A DNA stretch of 64,000 nucleotides from Telluria aromaticivorans. GTDB taxonomy: Bacteria > Pseudomonadota > Gammaproteobacteria > Burkholderiales > Burkholderiaceae_D. Numbering within the stretch: the first letter of the stretch is position 1; each line of letters begins with the position of its first letter. Location of the stretch: assembly GCF_013003915.1 (NCBI RefSeq), contig NZ_JABAIV010000004.1, positions 372,001 through 436,000 of the forward strand, given 5' to 3'. The position numbers and the translations under genes are program-made. Positions 1 through 8,626 of the stretch are shown piece after piece. The notes below the pieces were generated by a model, which saw only the letters and a list, made by a program, of their open reading frames with translations, made no database searches and was not told where the DNA came from.

Positions 1-232
1 CCATGAACTCCTGCTCGTTAATCTCGAGCAGGTTGTGGAAATTCATCAGGGTCGGGATGGTGGCTTCGCCGACACCGACCGTGCCGATTTCGTCGGACTC
101 GACCAATATGACGTCGAGCTGCTTTCCCAGCACCTTCGAGATGCAGGCGGCCGCCATCCAGCCGGCGGTGCCGCCGCCCGCGATGACCACCCGGCGTACC
201 GGCCGCCCCATGCCATTCGATCCCTTGTCCAC
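1..232 (-). CDS. Flavin-dependent tryptophan halogenase family protein, N-terminal part
   Basis: Only about the first 77 residues are present; the gene runs off the left edge. A Rossmann FAD motif GGGTAG lies at about residues 19-24, followed by [11 protein letters not shown], a sequence typical of the flavin-dependent halogenase family. I chose a GTG start at 232 because GAGGAG (239-244) sits six bases upstream; an in-frame ATG at 211 is the alternative. It follows the cupin-like gene after about 10 bases and is the last visible gene of the operon. It is a second halogenase paralogue beside the complete one at 1991-3568. Substrate unknown; homologues in such loci are probably tied to carbohydrate or glycoside use rather than tryptophan chlorination (inference). 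Confidence 0.85.
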   Translation of the reverse strand, partial: MDKGSNGMGRPVRRVVIAGGGTAGWMAAACISKVLGKQLDVILVESDEIGTVGVGEATIPTLMNFHNLLEINEQEFM

Positions 233-242
233 GTGCGTCTCC

Positions 243-1271
243 TCAGCGGTTCATTCTTTTTAGTAGTTGGGCGCGGATGCCGCGTACCGCGTCGCCGTCG
301 AGCGGACCGAGGATGCGGCGTGCAGCTTCCGGTATGTGGGCGGACGTGCTGTCGTCCGCTTCGAATACGTAGTGGCGGAACAGCTCCTGCCAGGCCTGGC
401 GTTGTTCTGGCGGCAGGTCGCGCACGGTCATCAGGGCGTGCATCAGGGCGTTGGTGGGCGTGTCCATGTACTCCGGCGAGCGGCGCCACCAGTAGTTGAC
501 CAGCACGTTGAATGCGTCCAGCGCCTGGATGTGGTGCCACCACATGCTGGGGATGAACAGCGCATCGCCCGGCTCCAGGTCAGCGCTGAGTGCATGCTCC
601 ATCGCCTGGGCGAAGCGCGGGAAGCGTTCCAGGTCGGGTTGTAGAAAATCGACCAGGCTGATGGCCTGCCCGGCCGGCGTGAAGTCGAGCGGGCCGATAT
701 ACAAATTCCCTACCTGCTGTGGCGGGAACAGGGTAAAGCGGCGGCGGCCGGCGGCGATGCAGGCGAGGTTGTCGGGCAGGTCGTAATGGGCGGCGATGCG
801 GGTGCGGTTGCCGATCCAGATGCTCGCCAGCGCGTCGCGTCCACCAAGATCCACGTCGTTCTCGGCGCGAAAGCCCGGCAGCGCGGTGTCGATCGTAGTC
901 GAGCCGACGTAGATGGCAGGCGCCTTGTCGGTATCGCGGTAGCGTGCGAGTTCGTCGAGCACCTTGTCGATGCGCACCCGCACCGGCGCGAAATTGAAGC
1001 CGCTAAGGTCTTCGTTGTAGAAGAAACGGCCTTCGATCTCGGGCGTGCCGAGCATCGCGGTGACGGTGGCGTCGCGGTACCAGCGGCGCAGGTAGGCATC
1101 GGCCGCCCCTGGCGATTCGCGCGCGGCAGCCACCATCGGCCAGCTGGCGACCAGGCCGCGCAGCACCACCGGCTCGGTGGCCTCGAGGATCCCGGGGCCG
1201 AGATCGCGCGGGCTCAAACCGGCGACCTCGCGAATCGCCCGGGCTGCGGGCAGCTTAGCCTTTAGCAGCAT
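243..1271 (-). CDS. Cupin-like (JmjC-type) domain protein
   Basis: A 342-residue protein resembling the cupin_8/JmjC-like family of putative Fe(II)/2-oxoglutarate-dependent hydroxylases. A candidate metal-binding triad is visible: H162 and D164 in the AHYDLPDN stretch and H246 or H247 in PSMWWHHIQ, preceded by the PGDALFIP turn common in this family. No signal peptide is seen, so it is probably cytoplasmic. The ATG overlaps the end of sapC by 17 bases, which suggests translational coupling. Cupin-like, SapC, halogenase and TonB-receptor genes recur together in Xanthomonas, Caulobacter and relatives (established knowledge). The substrate is unknown, and activity as an oxygenase is inferred only from the metal ligands. 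Confidence 0.85.
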   Translation of the reverse strand: MLLKAKLPAARAIREVAGLSPRDLGPGILEATEPVVLRGLVASWPMVAAARESPGAADAYLRRWYRDATVTAMLGTPEIEGRFFYNEDLSGFNFAPVRVRIDKVLDELARYRDTDKAPAIYVGSTTIDTALPGFRAENDVDLGGRDALASIWIGNRTRIAAHYDLPDNLACIAAGRRRFTLFPPQQVGNLYIGPLDFTPAGQAISLVDFLQPDLERFPRFAQAMEHALSADLEPGDALFIPSMWWHHIQALDAFNVLVNYWWRRSPEYMDTPTNALMHALMTVRDLPPEQRQAWQELFRHYVFEADDSTSAHIPEAARRILGPLDGDAVRGIRAQLLKRMNR

Positions 1272-1965
1272 TGCTCGCGTTTTTGCGGTCGATCAGCGCG
1301 CGGAAATTCGACAAGGACGCCAGCTGGAAGTAGATCGCAGCCAGGTAACCTTCCTTGTGCAGGCTGTCCAGCGTCGCAGCATCGAGCTTGTTCAGGTTTT
1401 CTTCATGAATGGTGTGGAAGCCCGTCATGCGGTGCTGCGAACCGTCGTCGAGCTGCACATCGAGCGCGAACGATTCGAGCAGATTGTGCTTCACCAGCGC
1501 CTCGACGAAGCCGGCATTCGACTCCATCCCCTGGTGCACGGTGATCAGCATCGAATTGATGTTCTCCAGGTAGGGCGTCATGCCGCCATGCTCCAGGAAC
1601 AGCGGCTCACCTTCGGTCTTGCTGATGCGCGGGCTGTCCAGGTCGATGTGGATCATCAATTCTTCGCCGTGTTTGCCGATCAGGAAAGGCAGGCGCTCGA
1701 CCAGCAGCGGGATGACGGTGGCGTCCCAGCCGCTCTCGTTCAGGAACAGGTTTTCGTCGTTCTCGAATCCGAACAGCGCGACCGGTTCGAATGGCTGGTC
1801 TTCGGCCGGCTTGCTGAAGACGATCGGGTAATGCGCCTGCAGGAGGCGGAATTCGCCCGCGAAGGTCGGTACATAGGGGTGGCTGTCGCCCAGGCCCTTG
1901 CCATGGCGGGTGATCACGCGCAGGTGTTTGTGTTCGATGTTATTCAGCAGTACAGGGTTTGCCAT
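1255..1965 (-). CDS. SapC family protein
   Basis: A 236-residue protein beginning MANPVLLNNIEHKHLRV and resembling the SapC family, named after a Campylobacter S-layer locus protein but common in proteobacterial TonB-receptor loci. The conserved N-terminal features include NIEHKHLRV and the FRLLQAHYPIVF block. No signal peptide or membrane segment is apparent. It lies between the halogenase (26 bases upstream) and the cupin-like gene (17-base overlap), clearly in one operon. Its biochemical role is not established; context links it to uptake or processing of the ligand of the neighbouring receptor. Confidence 0.85.
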   Translation of the reverse strand: MANPVLLNNIEHKHLRVITRHGKGLGDSHPYVPTFAGEFRLLQAHYPIVFSKPAEDQPFEPVALFGFENDENLFLNESGWDATVIPLLVERLPFLIGKHGEELMIHIDLDSPRISKTEGEPLFLEHGGMTPYLENINSMLITVHQGMESNAGFVEALVKHNLLESFALDVQLDDGSQHRMTGFHTIHEENLNKLDAATLDSLHKEGYLAAIYFQLASLSNFRALIDRKNASNAAKG

Positions 1966-1990
1966 TACGGTGTCTCTTTATCGGTTGTCG

Positions 1991-3568
1991 TTAATGCTTG
2001 TGCAGTCCATGGCGCACGATGTGCGCGATGAGCGTGCGGTTGTCGGGCAGCGCCGGTAGCATCTTGCGCGTCAGGTCGGCCGCCTGGCGGAAGAAACCAT
2101 CCGCCATCTCGCCGTTGCCCTCGCCGGCGCGGTCGCGCCGCGCATGGCCCGGTTCGGGGCGGAATCCCATCCCGTACAAAATATACTGGTAACTCGCCGC
2201 CGGGAACACCTCCTGGATGCGATTAAAGTCGTAGCGCGAAGGAGGACGGTGGGTCCACAGCGCCAGCAGGTCCTGCAGGCGGCCCGGAATGGTCCCCGCG
2301 CGGCGGTTGTCGCGCCAGTAGCCGGCGGGGTCACTGCTCCCCTCGCGGCGACCCAGGACATAGTGCAGCTTGAGGAAATCGATGACCCGCTCCCAGCGAT
2401 AGGTGAAGGTTTCGTTGAAGCGGGCGGCGCTGATATCCATCTGCGCGCGCGTGACCGGCATCTCGTCGGCCAGCATCGCGGCCGACAATTCGACCAGCGC
2501 CAGCGCCGAGGCTTCGAGCGGCTCGATGAAACCGGCCGACAGACCGATGGCAACGCAGTTGCGGTGCCAGAATTTTTCGCGGTAGCCGGGGTGGAAGCTC
2601 AGTTTTCTTGGCGCAGGGATGTCGTCGGGACCGCCGGTGGCGCGGATGTAGGCGCGCAGTGCGGTCTCGGCGTGTTCGTCGCTGGTATGCGCGCTCGAGT
2701 ACACGTAGCCGATGCCGCGCCGGTGCGGCAGGCCGATGTCCCAGATCCAGCCGGCGTCCTGCGCGGTGGAGGTGGTCTGCGAGGCGATCGGATCATCTTC
2801 GCGCGCATACGGCACCTGCACCGCCAGCGCGCTGTCGTTGAACAGGATGCCGCGCTGGGACAGGAAAGGGATGTCGTAGTGCTTCCCGAGCAGCAGCGAC
2901 TGCATGCCGGTGCAATCCACGAACAGGTCGCCCGCCAGCTCGCCATGCGCCTTGGTATGCAGGGCGGCGATGTCGCCGTTGTCCTCGGAGCGGATGCCGG
3001 TCACGTGGTCCGGCACGTAATGCACGCCGAGCTGCTCCAGGCAGTGCTTCTTCAGGAAGACCCCGAACTTGCCGGCATCAAGGTGGTAGCCGTAATTGGC
3101 AACCGCTGCGAATTCGGGCGTCGCAGCCTGCTTGGGCGCGCGGCCATGGGTGCACAGGTGCGGCTGGTAGCTGGCCAGGTCGGCGAAGGGCACGGACGTA
3201 TGGCGTTCGAGCCAGCGCCCGGCGAGGTCGGCGTCGCCGTAACCCTGGGGCAGCACGAAGGGATGGAAGTAATAGTCGTTGTCGTCGCCGGTCACCCAGC
3301 GATTGAAACGCGAGCCCTGCTTGAAGGCGGCGTCGCATTCGCGAAAGAAAGCGGTCTCGGAGATGCCTGCCGCGCGCAGCGTGTCGCGCATGGTGGGCCA
3401 GGTGCCTTCGCCGACGCCGATCGCCGGCACGTCAGGCGATTCGATGAGGGTGATGCGGATGCCGCCCTTGTCGGCCGGCTGGAGGCTGGACGCGAGCACG
3501 GCGGCCGTCAGCCAGCCGGCCGAACCCCCGCCTACGATCACGACATGCCGGATGGTGGTGTTCACCAT
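1991..3568 (-). CDS. Flavin-dependent tryptophan halogenase family protein
   Basis: A full-length 525-residue member of the tryptophan halogenase family. The FAD-binding GGGSAG motif is at residues 13-18 and GVGEGTWPT at about 51-59. The signature WxWxIP appears as W274-I-W276-DIG, with the proline displaced. PLEAS at 350-354 corresponds to the region holding the catalytic Glu of PrnA, and K83 in AFKQGSRF probably aligns with the catalytic Lys (inference). It would use reduced flavin supplied by a separate reductase. Membership of a TonB-receptor/SapC/cupin operon suggests a role in modifying an imported compound; halogenation itself is unproven for this subgroup. A GC-rich hairpin lies just upstream. 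Confidence 0.9.
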   Translation of the reverse strand: MVNTTIRHVVIVGGGSAGWLTAAVLASSLQPADKGGIRITLIESPDVPAIGVGEGTWPTMRDTLRAAGISETAFFRECDAAFKQGSRFNRWVTGDDNDYYFHPFVLPQGYGDADLAGRWLERHTSVPFADLASYQPHLCTHGRAPKQAATPEFAAVANYGYHLDAGKFGVFLKKHCLEQLGVHYVPDHVTGIRSEDNGDIAALHTKAHGELAGDLFVDCTGMQSLLLGKHYDIPFLSQRGILFNDSALAVQVPYAREDDPIASQTTSTAQDAGWIWDIGLPHRRGIGYVYSSAHTSDEHAETALRAYIRATGGPDDIPAPRKLSFHPGYREKFWHRNCVAIGLSAGFIEPLEASALALVELSAAMLADEMPVTRAQMDISAARFNETFTYRWERVIDFLKLHYVLGRREGSSDPAGYWRDNRRAGTIPGRLQDLLALWTHRPPSRYDFNRIQEVFPAASYQYILYGMGFRPEPGHARRDRAGEGNGEMADGFFRQAADLTRKMLPALPDNRTLIAHIVRHGLHKH

Positions 3569-3624
3569 GAAGTGGTTCCGAAAAAGATGCGGGGCAAGTC
3601 TAACCCAGAACAGGCCACGGCGGA

Positions 3625-3642
3625 CCGCGGCGGGAGCCGCGG
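3625..3642 (-). other. Intercistronic hairpin between receptor and halogenase genes
   Basis: CCGCGGC and GCCGCGG form a perfect 7-bp stem with a four-base loop, extended outward by an imperfect pairing of the flanking GGCC blocks. It falls in the 114-base gap between the TonB receptor stop and the halogenase start. No T-run follows on the minus strand, so it is not a canonical intrinsic terminator. It might stabilise the 3' end of the receptor message or attenuate the downstream genes (inference). Confidence 0.5.
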
Positions 3643-3682
3643 CCTTGTTGGTGAGGCGTTCCGTCGAAGTGAAACGGCCAGG

Positions 3683-6600
3683 TCAGAACTTGTAGCGCGC
3701 CGACAGCATGTAACGCGGCCCCGACTGCTCGACCAACAGCAACTGGCGCTCGCTGCGGCCGTGGATACGCTTGATTTCGTCGGTCAGGTTGATGCCCTCG
3801 AACTGCACGGTCAGGTTGCGGTTGACGTTGAAGCCCACGCTCAAATCGAACTGGCCGAAGGCCTCGACATAGGTCGGATTCGGGCCGGCGCCATCGAAAG
3901 TCCCTGAGAGGAATTCATCACGCCAGTTGTAGGCAGCCCGCACGCTCCACTTGTCGTTCTCGTAGATGCCGACAAAGTTGGCCGAATTGCTCAGGCCCGG
4001 GAGGGCGAACTGTTCGCCGATGCTTGCGTTGTCGTATTTCAGGCTCGATTTGACATAGGTGTAGTTCGACGAGAAACCAAAGCCGCTGTTGCCGAACATG
4101 TGCTGGAGGTTGAACTCCAGGCCACGCAGGCGCGCCGCCTTCTGGTTGGCGTAGGTGTTGATCTCGAAGTTCGCGATCGGGTCATTGCCCTGGCCGGTGA
4201 TCACGCCGGTGGCATTGCCCGCCGGGTCATCCGTGCCACGCACGACGCCAGGCTGGCCGTTGAAGTTGCGGAAGATGTAGTTGCGGATGCAGGTCGTGTC
4301 CGCACCGGCGCAACCATTGGCGAGCGCCGCGTTCCAGTAAGCGCCACCGACCGGCGTGCGCAGGTTGAACGGCTGGGCGACCAGCTTCGACTGGCCAGCG
4401 TAGTTCTCCAGGCTCTTGCGGAAGTGACCGAGCGAGACGAAGCTCGACTTCCCGTAGTACCACTCGTAGGCCAGGTCGATGTTCTTCGATTTCACGGGCA
4501 GCAGGCCCGGGTTGCCCTGGGTGCCGGTGCCGCCGTTCACGCGCGCCAGGTTGTTCAGCACCTGGCCGCCAGTCAGCTGGTCGTAGCGCGGACGGCCGAT
4601 GCTCTCGCCATAGCTGAAGCGGCCCTTCATGTCCGACCGCAGGTCGATATCGGCATCAAAGTTCGGCAGGACGTGATGGTACTTGCCGGTCAGGGTAGTG
4701 AAGTTCGGCTCGCCGAAGGTGACCGGGAATTCATTCTGCGATACCCAGGTGATCGAGGTGGCGATCGGCACCAGCGCGGTCGAGGTGACGTCGGTCTTCT
4801 CGTAGCGCACGCCGAACGAGGTATGGATCGGCAGTGCCGTGTTCCAGTCGGTGTTGAACTGGAGGTAGAGGCTCTTCGACTTCTCGCGGGTGCGCTGGTC
4901 TGTGTTCCAGGTGGTCTTCGGCAGGTACAGCTCCGGCCGCCCGGACGCCTTGGCCGCCAACTGGCGCACCTGGTCGAAATCGAAGGTATAGAAGGTGTTG
5001 AACAGGGCCGGGTTGTCGCTGCCGTCGATGTTGTCGAAGTACTGGCGCAGGCTCTCCTGGTGGAAGACGCTGGCCGGATAGTCGGACGGCACGGTGGCGC
5101 CGCCCCAGGTGTCGCGCTGCTGGATCGAGAATGCGGAGCGGTTTTCGACGTCGGTGGTCGCCAGGCCGAACTTCAGCTCGGAGGCTTCCAACATCTTCCA
5201 GCTCGCATGCGTCTGGAGCTGCTTGATCTCACTCTTCACATAGCCGTTCTCGAAGACCGAACCGGTCACCTGCTGCGGCGCGCGCGCAAAGTCGGCGCCC
5301 TGGATGCTCAGTACCGGGAAGTCTTTCGAGAAGTCGACGCTGGTGTTACCGCGGCTGAAGCTGGCGGTGCCCAGCGTGTTGCTCGAGCCGAAGGGGCTGT
5401 CCGGCGTCGATTCGGCGGTGGAGCTGTGGGCATCGAGTTCGAGGCGGATGTCGCTGTTGACGCGCCATGCCGCATTGAAGCCAAGCGACTTGTTCTGGGT
5501 GCGGGTGGCGAAATCGGCGGCGCCCATGGCGATATCGCTGACGGCCGGGTTGATGATCTCGGTGTACACCAGCGGCGCTGCGACCGGACCGTCGGTCCAG
5601 CTGCTGGTCGACGGGCCGAAGTTGAACCAGGCCGAAATGTCGTTGCGACGGGTCTGGATCTTATTTTCGGAGTAGGTGTAGTCGAGGGTGGTGGTGATTT
5701 CCTTCACCGGGGCGAACTGGAACACCAGCTGGCCATTGGTGCGCTGGCGCTGGATGCCGTTCATGTTGTAGTTCAGGTTTTGCGGCACCTGGTACACATC
5801 GGTCGGGTCGGGACGGTTGGTGATGTTCTCGGAACCCGGCGTGCCAGGCTGGGGGATCGTGCCCCAGTTGTTTTCGTCGCCGCGGAATGGGCCTTTCCAG
5901 CCGTTCGACACGGCGGCCTGGTTGAAGCCCAGGTTGCGTTCCTGGTAGCTCGCGGACAGGGCGATCCCGAACCGTCCGTCGGCAGAGGTGTTGCTGTAGA
6001 TGCCCGAGATTTCCGGCGTAATCTTGTCGCCGCGCTGGACGTCGTTCGGCAGGTTCTCGGCCGATTTGTCGTAGACGCCCTTGACGCCGACGCTGGCCTG
6101 CATGCCCGGACGCGACAGCGGACGCGCGGTCAACACATTGATGGTGGCGCCCATGCCGCCGGTCGGGGTTTCGGCGCGCGCCGACTTGTACACCTGCAGC
6201 TGCGAAACCGCTTCCGACGCGATGTTCGCGAAATCGTAAGCGCGGCCCGGGCGGTCACCCAGGTTCGAGGTCGGCATCTGGCGGCCGTTGAGCAGCACCA
6301 GGTTCAAGTCGGGGCCGACGCCGCGCACGGTGACTTTCGAGCCTTCGCCGATGCTGCGGTCGATCGAGACGCCGCTGATGCGCTGCAGCGATTCGGCCAG
6401 GTTGGTATCCGGGAATTTGCCGATGTCTTCGGCGACGATGCCGTCGACGAAGCCGGTCGCATTGCGCTTGAGGTTCATCGACGATTCAAGACTGGCGCGC
6501 AGTCCGGTGACGAGGACGGTCTGGACGCCGGCCGGCGAGGACGGTGTGGTCGCTTCCTGGGCCTGGGCCGATGCCGGGTCGGTGGCTGTCGCGGCGTCCG

Positions 6601-6700
6601 GGACCGGGGCGGCCTCCTGGGCATGGGCCGGCATGAATGCCGCGCACGCGCTGGCCACGGCCAGGCTCATCAATGTCTGTTTAGCCTTGGGGTAATGCAT
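3683..6700 (-). CDS. TonB-dependent receptor (TonB-Xanth-Caul type)
   Basis: A 1005-residue outer-membrane receptor for energy-dependent uptake through TonB-ExbBD. It begins with a signal peptide ending near MPAHAQ, then a low-complexity Ala/Pro/Thr linker, a TonB-box-like QTVLVTG, and a plug domain containing FVDGIVAEDIGKFPD and LQRISGVSIDR, characteristic of the TIGR01782 subfamily. The C-terminus ends in an aromatic RYMLSARYKF beta-strand. The ATG at 6700 is chosen over longer in-frame options because AGGAG lies seven bases upstream and the signal peptide starts there. It heads the operon with halogenases, SapC and the cupin-like protein. A LacI-type operator upstream suggests a carbohydrate or glycoside ligand, which is unproven. 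Confidence 0.92.
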   Translation of the reverse strand: MHYPKAKQTLMSLAVASACAAFMPAHAQEAAPVPDAATATDPASAQAQEATTPSSPAGVQTVLVTGLRASLESSMNLKRNATGFVDGIVAEDIGKFPDTNLAESLQRISGVSIDRSIGEGSKVTVRGVGPDLNLVLLNGRQMPTSNLGDRPGRAYDFANIASEAVSQLQVYKSARAETPTGGMGATINVLTARPLSRPGMQASVGVKGVYDKSAENLPNDVQRGDKITPEISGIYSNTSADGRFGIALSASYQERNLGFNQAAVSNGWKGPFRGDENNWGTIPQPGTPGSENITNRPDPTDVYQVPQNLNYNMNGIQRQRTNGQLVFQFAPVKEITTTLDYTYSENKIQTRRNDISAWFNFGPSTSSWTDGPVAAPLVYTEIINPAVSDIAMGAADFATRTQNKSLGFNAAWRVNSDIRLELDAHSSTAESTPDSPFGSSNTLGTASFSRGNTSVDFSKDFPVLSIQGADFARAPQQVTGSVFENGYVKSEIKQLQTHASWKMLEASELKFGLATTDVENRSAFSIQQRDTWGGATVPSDYPASVFHQESLRQYFDNIDGSDNPALFNTFYTFDFDQVRQLAAKASGRPELYLPKTTWNTDQRTREKSKSLYLQFNTDWNTALPIHTSFGVRYEKTDVTSTALVPIATSITWVSQNEFPVTFGEPNFTTLTGKYHHVLPNFDADIDLRSDMKGRFSYGESIGRPRYDQLTGGQVLNNLARVNGGTGTQGNPGLLPVKSKNIDLAYEWYYGKSSFVSLGHFRKSLENYAGQSKLVAQPFNLRTPVGGAYWNAALANGCAGADTTCIRNYIFRNFNGQPGVVRGTDDPAGNATGVITGQGNDPIANFEINTYANQKAARLRGLEFNLQHMFGNSGFGFSSNYTYVKSSLKYDNASIGEQFALPGLSNSANFVGIYENDKWSVRAAYNWRDEFLSGTFDGAGPNPTYVEAFGQFDLSVGFNVNRNLTVQFEGINLTDEIKRIHGRSERQLLLVEQSGPRYMLSARYKF

Positions 6701-7031
6701 GGTGCTCTCCTGTTTTTTTTGAATTTTGACCGTCACCCACTTCAACGGTGTCTCCACTTCCAGTCGCCGGCTCAACCATGGCTGCACGCTGCCGGCCTTC
6801 ATGCTGTGTTCTTAAAACTGGACACCTCCCCGCCACCTTGCCGGCTGGCGCCGGACGGGCCGGCACGGCCGTCCTGTTGCGCATGGCCTACCCGGCCAGG
6901 CGGCGCAAAGAGGACATGCGGCCGGGGCCGATGTCCTCGCTGCAAGGCTGCGGGCGCTGCGCTCGTTCATCTTCAATCGCTCAGGGATGCATCCAGGATG
7001 CAGTCGTTGTTCAAGCAACTCACCGGCTACG

Positions 7032-7045
7032 TGGAAACGTTTCCA
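7032..7045. promoter_or_regulatory. LacI-family-type operator palindrome
   Basis: TGGAAACGTTTCCA is a perfect 14-bp palindrome with the central CG typical of LacI-family operators. It lies roughly at +8 to +21 relative to the start predicted from the adjacent promoter, a classic repression position. No LacI-family gene is in the window, so the cognate regulator must lie elsewhere, perhaps beyond the left edge. Confidence 0.7.
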
Positions 7046-7059
7046 TCTCCATTGTCTGA

Positions 7060-7088
7060 ATATTAGGGTTAGGTAAAAAAATTGTCAA
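7060..7088 (-). promoter_or_regulatory. Sigma-70-type promoter of the TonB receptor operon
   Basis: On the minus strand, TTGACA (7083-7088) is followed after exactly 17 bases by TAATAT (7060-7065). The -35 box is a perfect consensus match and the -10 box matches at four of six positions. The predicted transcription start is near 7053, upstream of the operator at 7032-7045. Confidence 0.65.
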
Positions 7089-7417
7089 CGGAATATTCCT
7101 GCCAGGGATGTGGTGGATTGCGGCGGATTTGCAACATCGGCTATGCCGTTGGGGGAAGCTGGGCTCGTGCGTGCATATGCAGCGAACTAGCTGGCCCTGG
7201 ACGTCGCTGGAATAAGGGCGCATACAGCGTGGTAGCGCCTTTGGGGGATGTCTGGGCGATAGGTCGATCGGAGGAGCCGCGCAGGTAATAGCGACGACTG
7301 CCGTTCACGGTTTTTTACGCTCCAGACCGCGGAATGCGCAGTTCATCGCAATCGCTCCAGGCGCGTCCGGCATGCGTCCTATAGTGATCCCATCACCATC
7401 CCACCCGGAGAACAAAC

Positions 7418-8185
7418 GTGAAAAAGCTCTTGAGTGCGGCCACCGTTGCCGCCACCGTCGCCCTGGTTGCCCACCCTGCCCTTGCCGATGAGGTCGTGCG
7501 CGAAAACCGCACAGTCGATGCCAGGGTGACGAAGGTGAAACTGGGCGGCGTGGTCGACCTTGTACTACGCCAGGGGAATACCCCTTCGCTGGTCGTCTCT
7601 GGCGACCGCCGCTACGTGCAGCGCATCACCACCTCGCAACAGGGCGACACGCTGGAAATCGGCACCGAATCCTTCAACTCGCGCGATGGCGACCGGCACG
7701 AGAAACTCCGCGCCGAACTGACCGTGCCGAACCTGACGGAGTTCGCATCGCACGGCGTGGGAGCATCGACGGTCACCGGTTTCTCGGGCGACGCGGTCCG
7801 CGTGGCGCTCGACGGCGCCGGATCGGTGACGATGAACAGCAACTACCGCAGCATCGATGCGCGCCTGGGCGGCGTGGGCGGCATGACCCTGAACGGCGTG
7901 CGCGCTGAACGCCTCGAGCTGAGTCTGCGCGGCGCGGGCCGGATCAGCGTCAGCGGCGAAAGCAAGCTACTGCGCGCGAAGCTGGCAGGCGTCGGCAGCC
8001 TCGAAGCGCAGGGTCTGCGTGCCGACACAGTTGACCTCGACATGTCCGGCCTGGGCGGCGCGACCGTGCATGCAAGCCGTGCCGCCGAGGTCGACCTGAG
8101 CGGCATGGGCTCCGCCACCGTCTACGGTAACCCGTCGACCCGCAAGGTCAATACCAGCGGCATGGGCAGGGTGGCCTGGAAATAA
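7418..8185 (+). CDS. GIN domain (DUF2807) secreted protein
   Basis: A 255-residue protein with a signal peptide cleaved after about residue 23 (HPALADEV) followed by a DUF2807/GIN 'putative auto-transporter adhesin head' domain. Repeating Gly-rich strands such as GVGASTVTG, GAGSVTMN, GVGGMTLN, GAGRISVSG, GVGSLEAQG and GLGGATVHA suggest a right-handed beta-helix. The GTG start is supported by CGGAGAA about six bases upstream. It is probably periplasmic or envelope-associated. Function is unknown in the family. It stands alone between divergent and convergent neighbours, with the BON-domain gene ending 25 bases downstream on the opposite strand. Confidence 0.85.
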   Translation: MKKLLSAATVAATVALVAHPALADEVVRENRTVDARVTKVKLGGVVDLVLRQGNTPSLVVSGDRRYVQRITTSQQGDTLEIGTESFNSRDGDRHEKLRAELTVPNLTEFASHGVGASTVTGFSGDAVRVALDGAGSVTMNSNYRSIDARLGGVGGMTLNGVRAERLELSLRGAGRISVSGESKLLRAKLAGVGSLEAQGLRADTVDLDMSGLGGATVHASRAAEVDLSGMGSATVYGNPSTRKVNTSGMGRVAWK

Positions 8186-8210
8186 GCCGGCCCGTTCGCG
8201 GCGCGCGCTG

Positions 8211-8534
8211 CTAACGGCGCGTATCCTTGGGCACCATGGCGTTCCGGACTTCCTTGACGCCCGGTACGGCACGCGCAATCTGCGCTGCCCGCACGGCGCT
8301 CTCCGGTGATTCGACGAAGCCGCTAAGCTGCACCGTCCCCTTGAAGGTGTCGACCTGCACTTCGATCGCCTTGACATCAGGGTCGGCGGCAAAGGCGGCC
8401 TTGACGCGGCTGGTGATGACGGTGTCGTCGATGTATTCGCCGGTGCCCTGGCGGGTGCTGGTCGGCGCGCAGGCGGTGAGTGCCGCTAGCAACAGGCCGG
8501 CGAAGATGAGGTAGAGGCGGTAGGAAAGATTCAT
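8211..8534 (-). CDS. BON domain lipoprotein
   Basis: A 107-residue protein with a lipoprotein signal (LLLAALTAC) and one BON domain, including DDTVITSRVKAAFAADPDV and a C-terminal half VDTFKGTVQLSGFVESPESAVRAAQIARAVPGVKEVRN. BON proteins such as OsmY and DolP act in the periplasm and bind membranes or support envelope integrity. The ATG at 8534 has GGGAG seven bases upstream; a longer frame upstream would overlap the preceding gene without a start signal. It follows the TPR lipoprotein after about 90 bases and may be transcribed with the Tad operon, but a role in pili is not shown. Confidence 0.85.
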   Translation of the reverse strand: MNLSYRLYLIFAGLLLAALTACAPTSTRQGTGEYIDDTVITSRVKAAFAADPDVKAIEVQVDTFKGTVQLSGFVESPESAVRAAQIARAVPGVKEVRNAMVPKDTRR

Positions 8535-8626
8535 GACAGGCTCCCAAGAGAAGACGGGGCAACCCATTCTCTCGGGCGCCGCATCAATGCGTTTGATGCT
8601 GACCAAACGTGCAACCGGACCTTTTT

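Larger units (their letters stand above)
6701..7417. other. Intergenic region with long receptor leader
   Basis: This 717-base gap separates the leftward receptor operon from the rightward GIN-domain gene. It contains a sigma-70-type promoter and LacI-type operator for the leftward operon (listed separately), implying an untranslated leader of about 350 bases. GC-rich inverted repeats occur around 6839-6875. No credible gene was found; short frames here lack a ribosome-binding site or recognisable protein. The promoter of the rightward gene could not be identified with confidence. Confidence 0.6.

Noticed and set aside
2144..3907. Plus-strand frame of about 587 codons opposite the halogenase
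   Set aside because: Shadow of the halogenase codon pattern; no start signal and no known domain.
4100..7066. Very long open frame (about 988 codons) on the plus strand opposite the TonB receptor
   Set aside because: Antisense frames of this length are common in high-GC DNA. Its product is rich in Arg/Gly/Val with no recognisable domain, while the minus-strand frame has a signal peptide, TonB box, plug and barrel.
7082..7288. Short Cys-containing frame between the receptor and GIN genes
   Set aside because: Starts at TTG without a ribosome-binding site and overlaps the promoter of the receptor operon.
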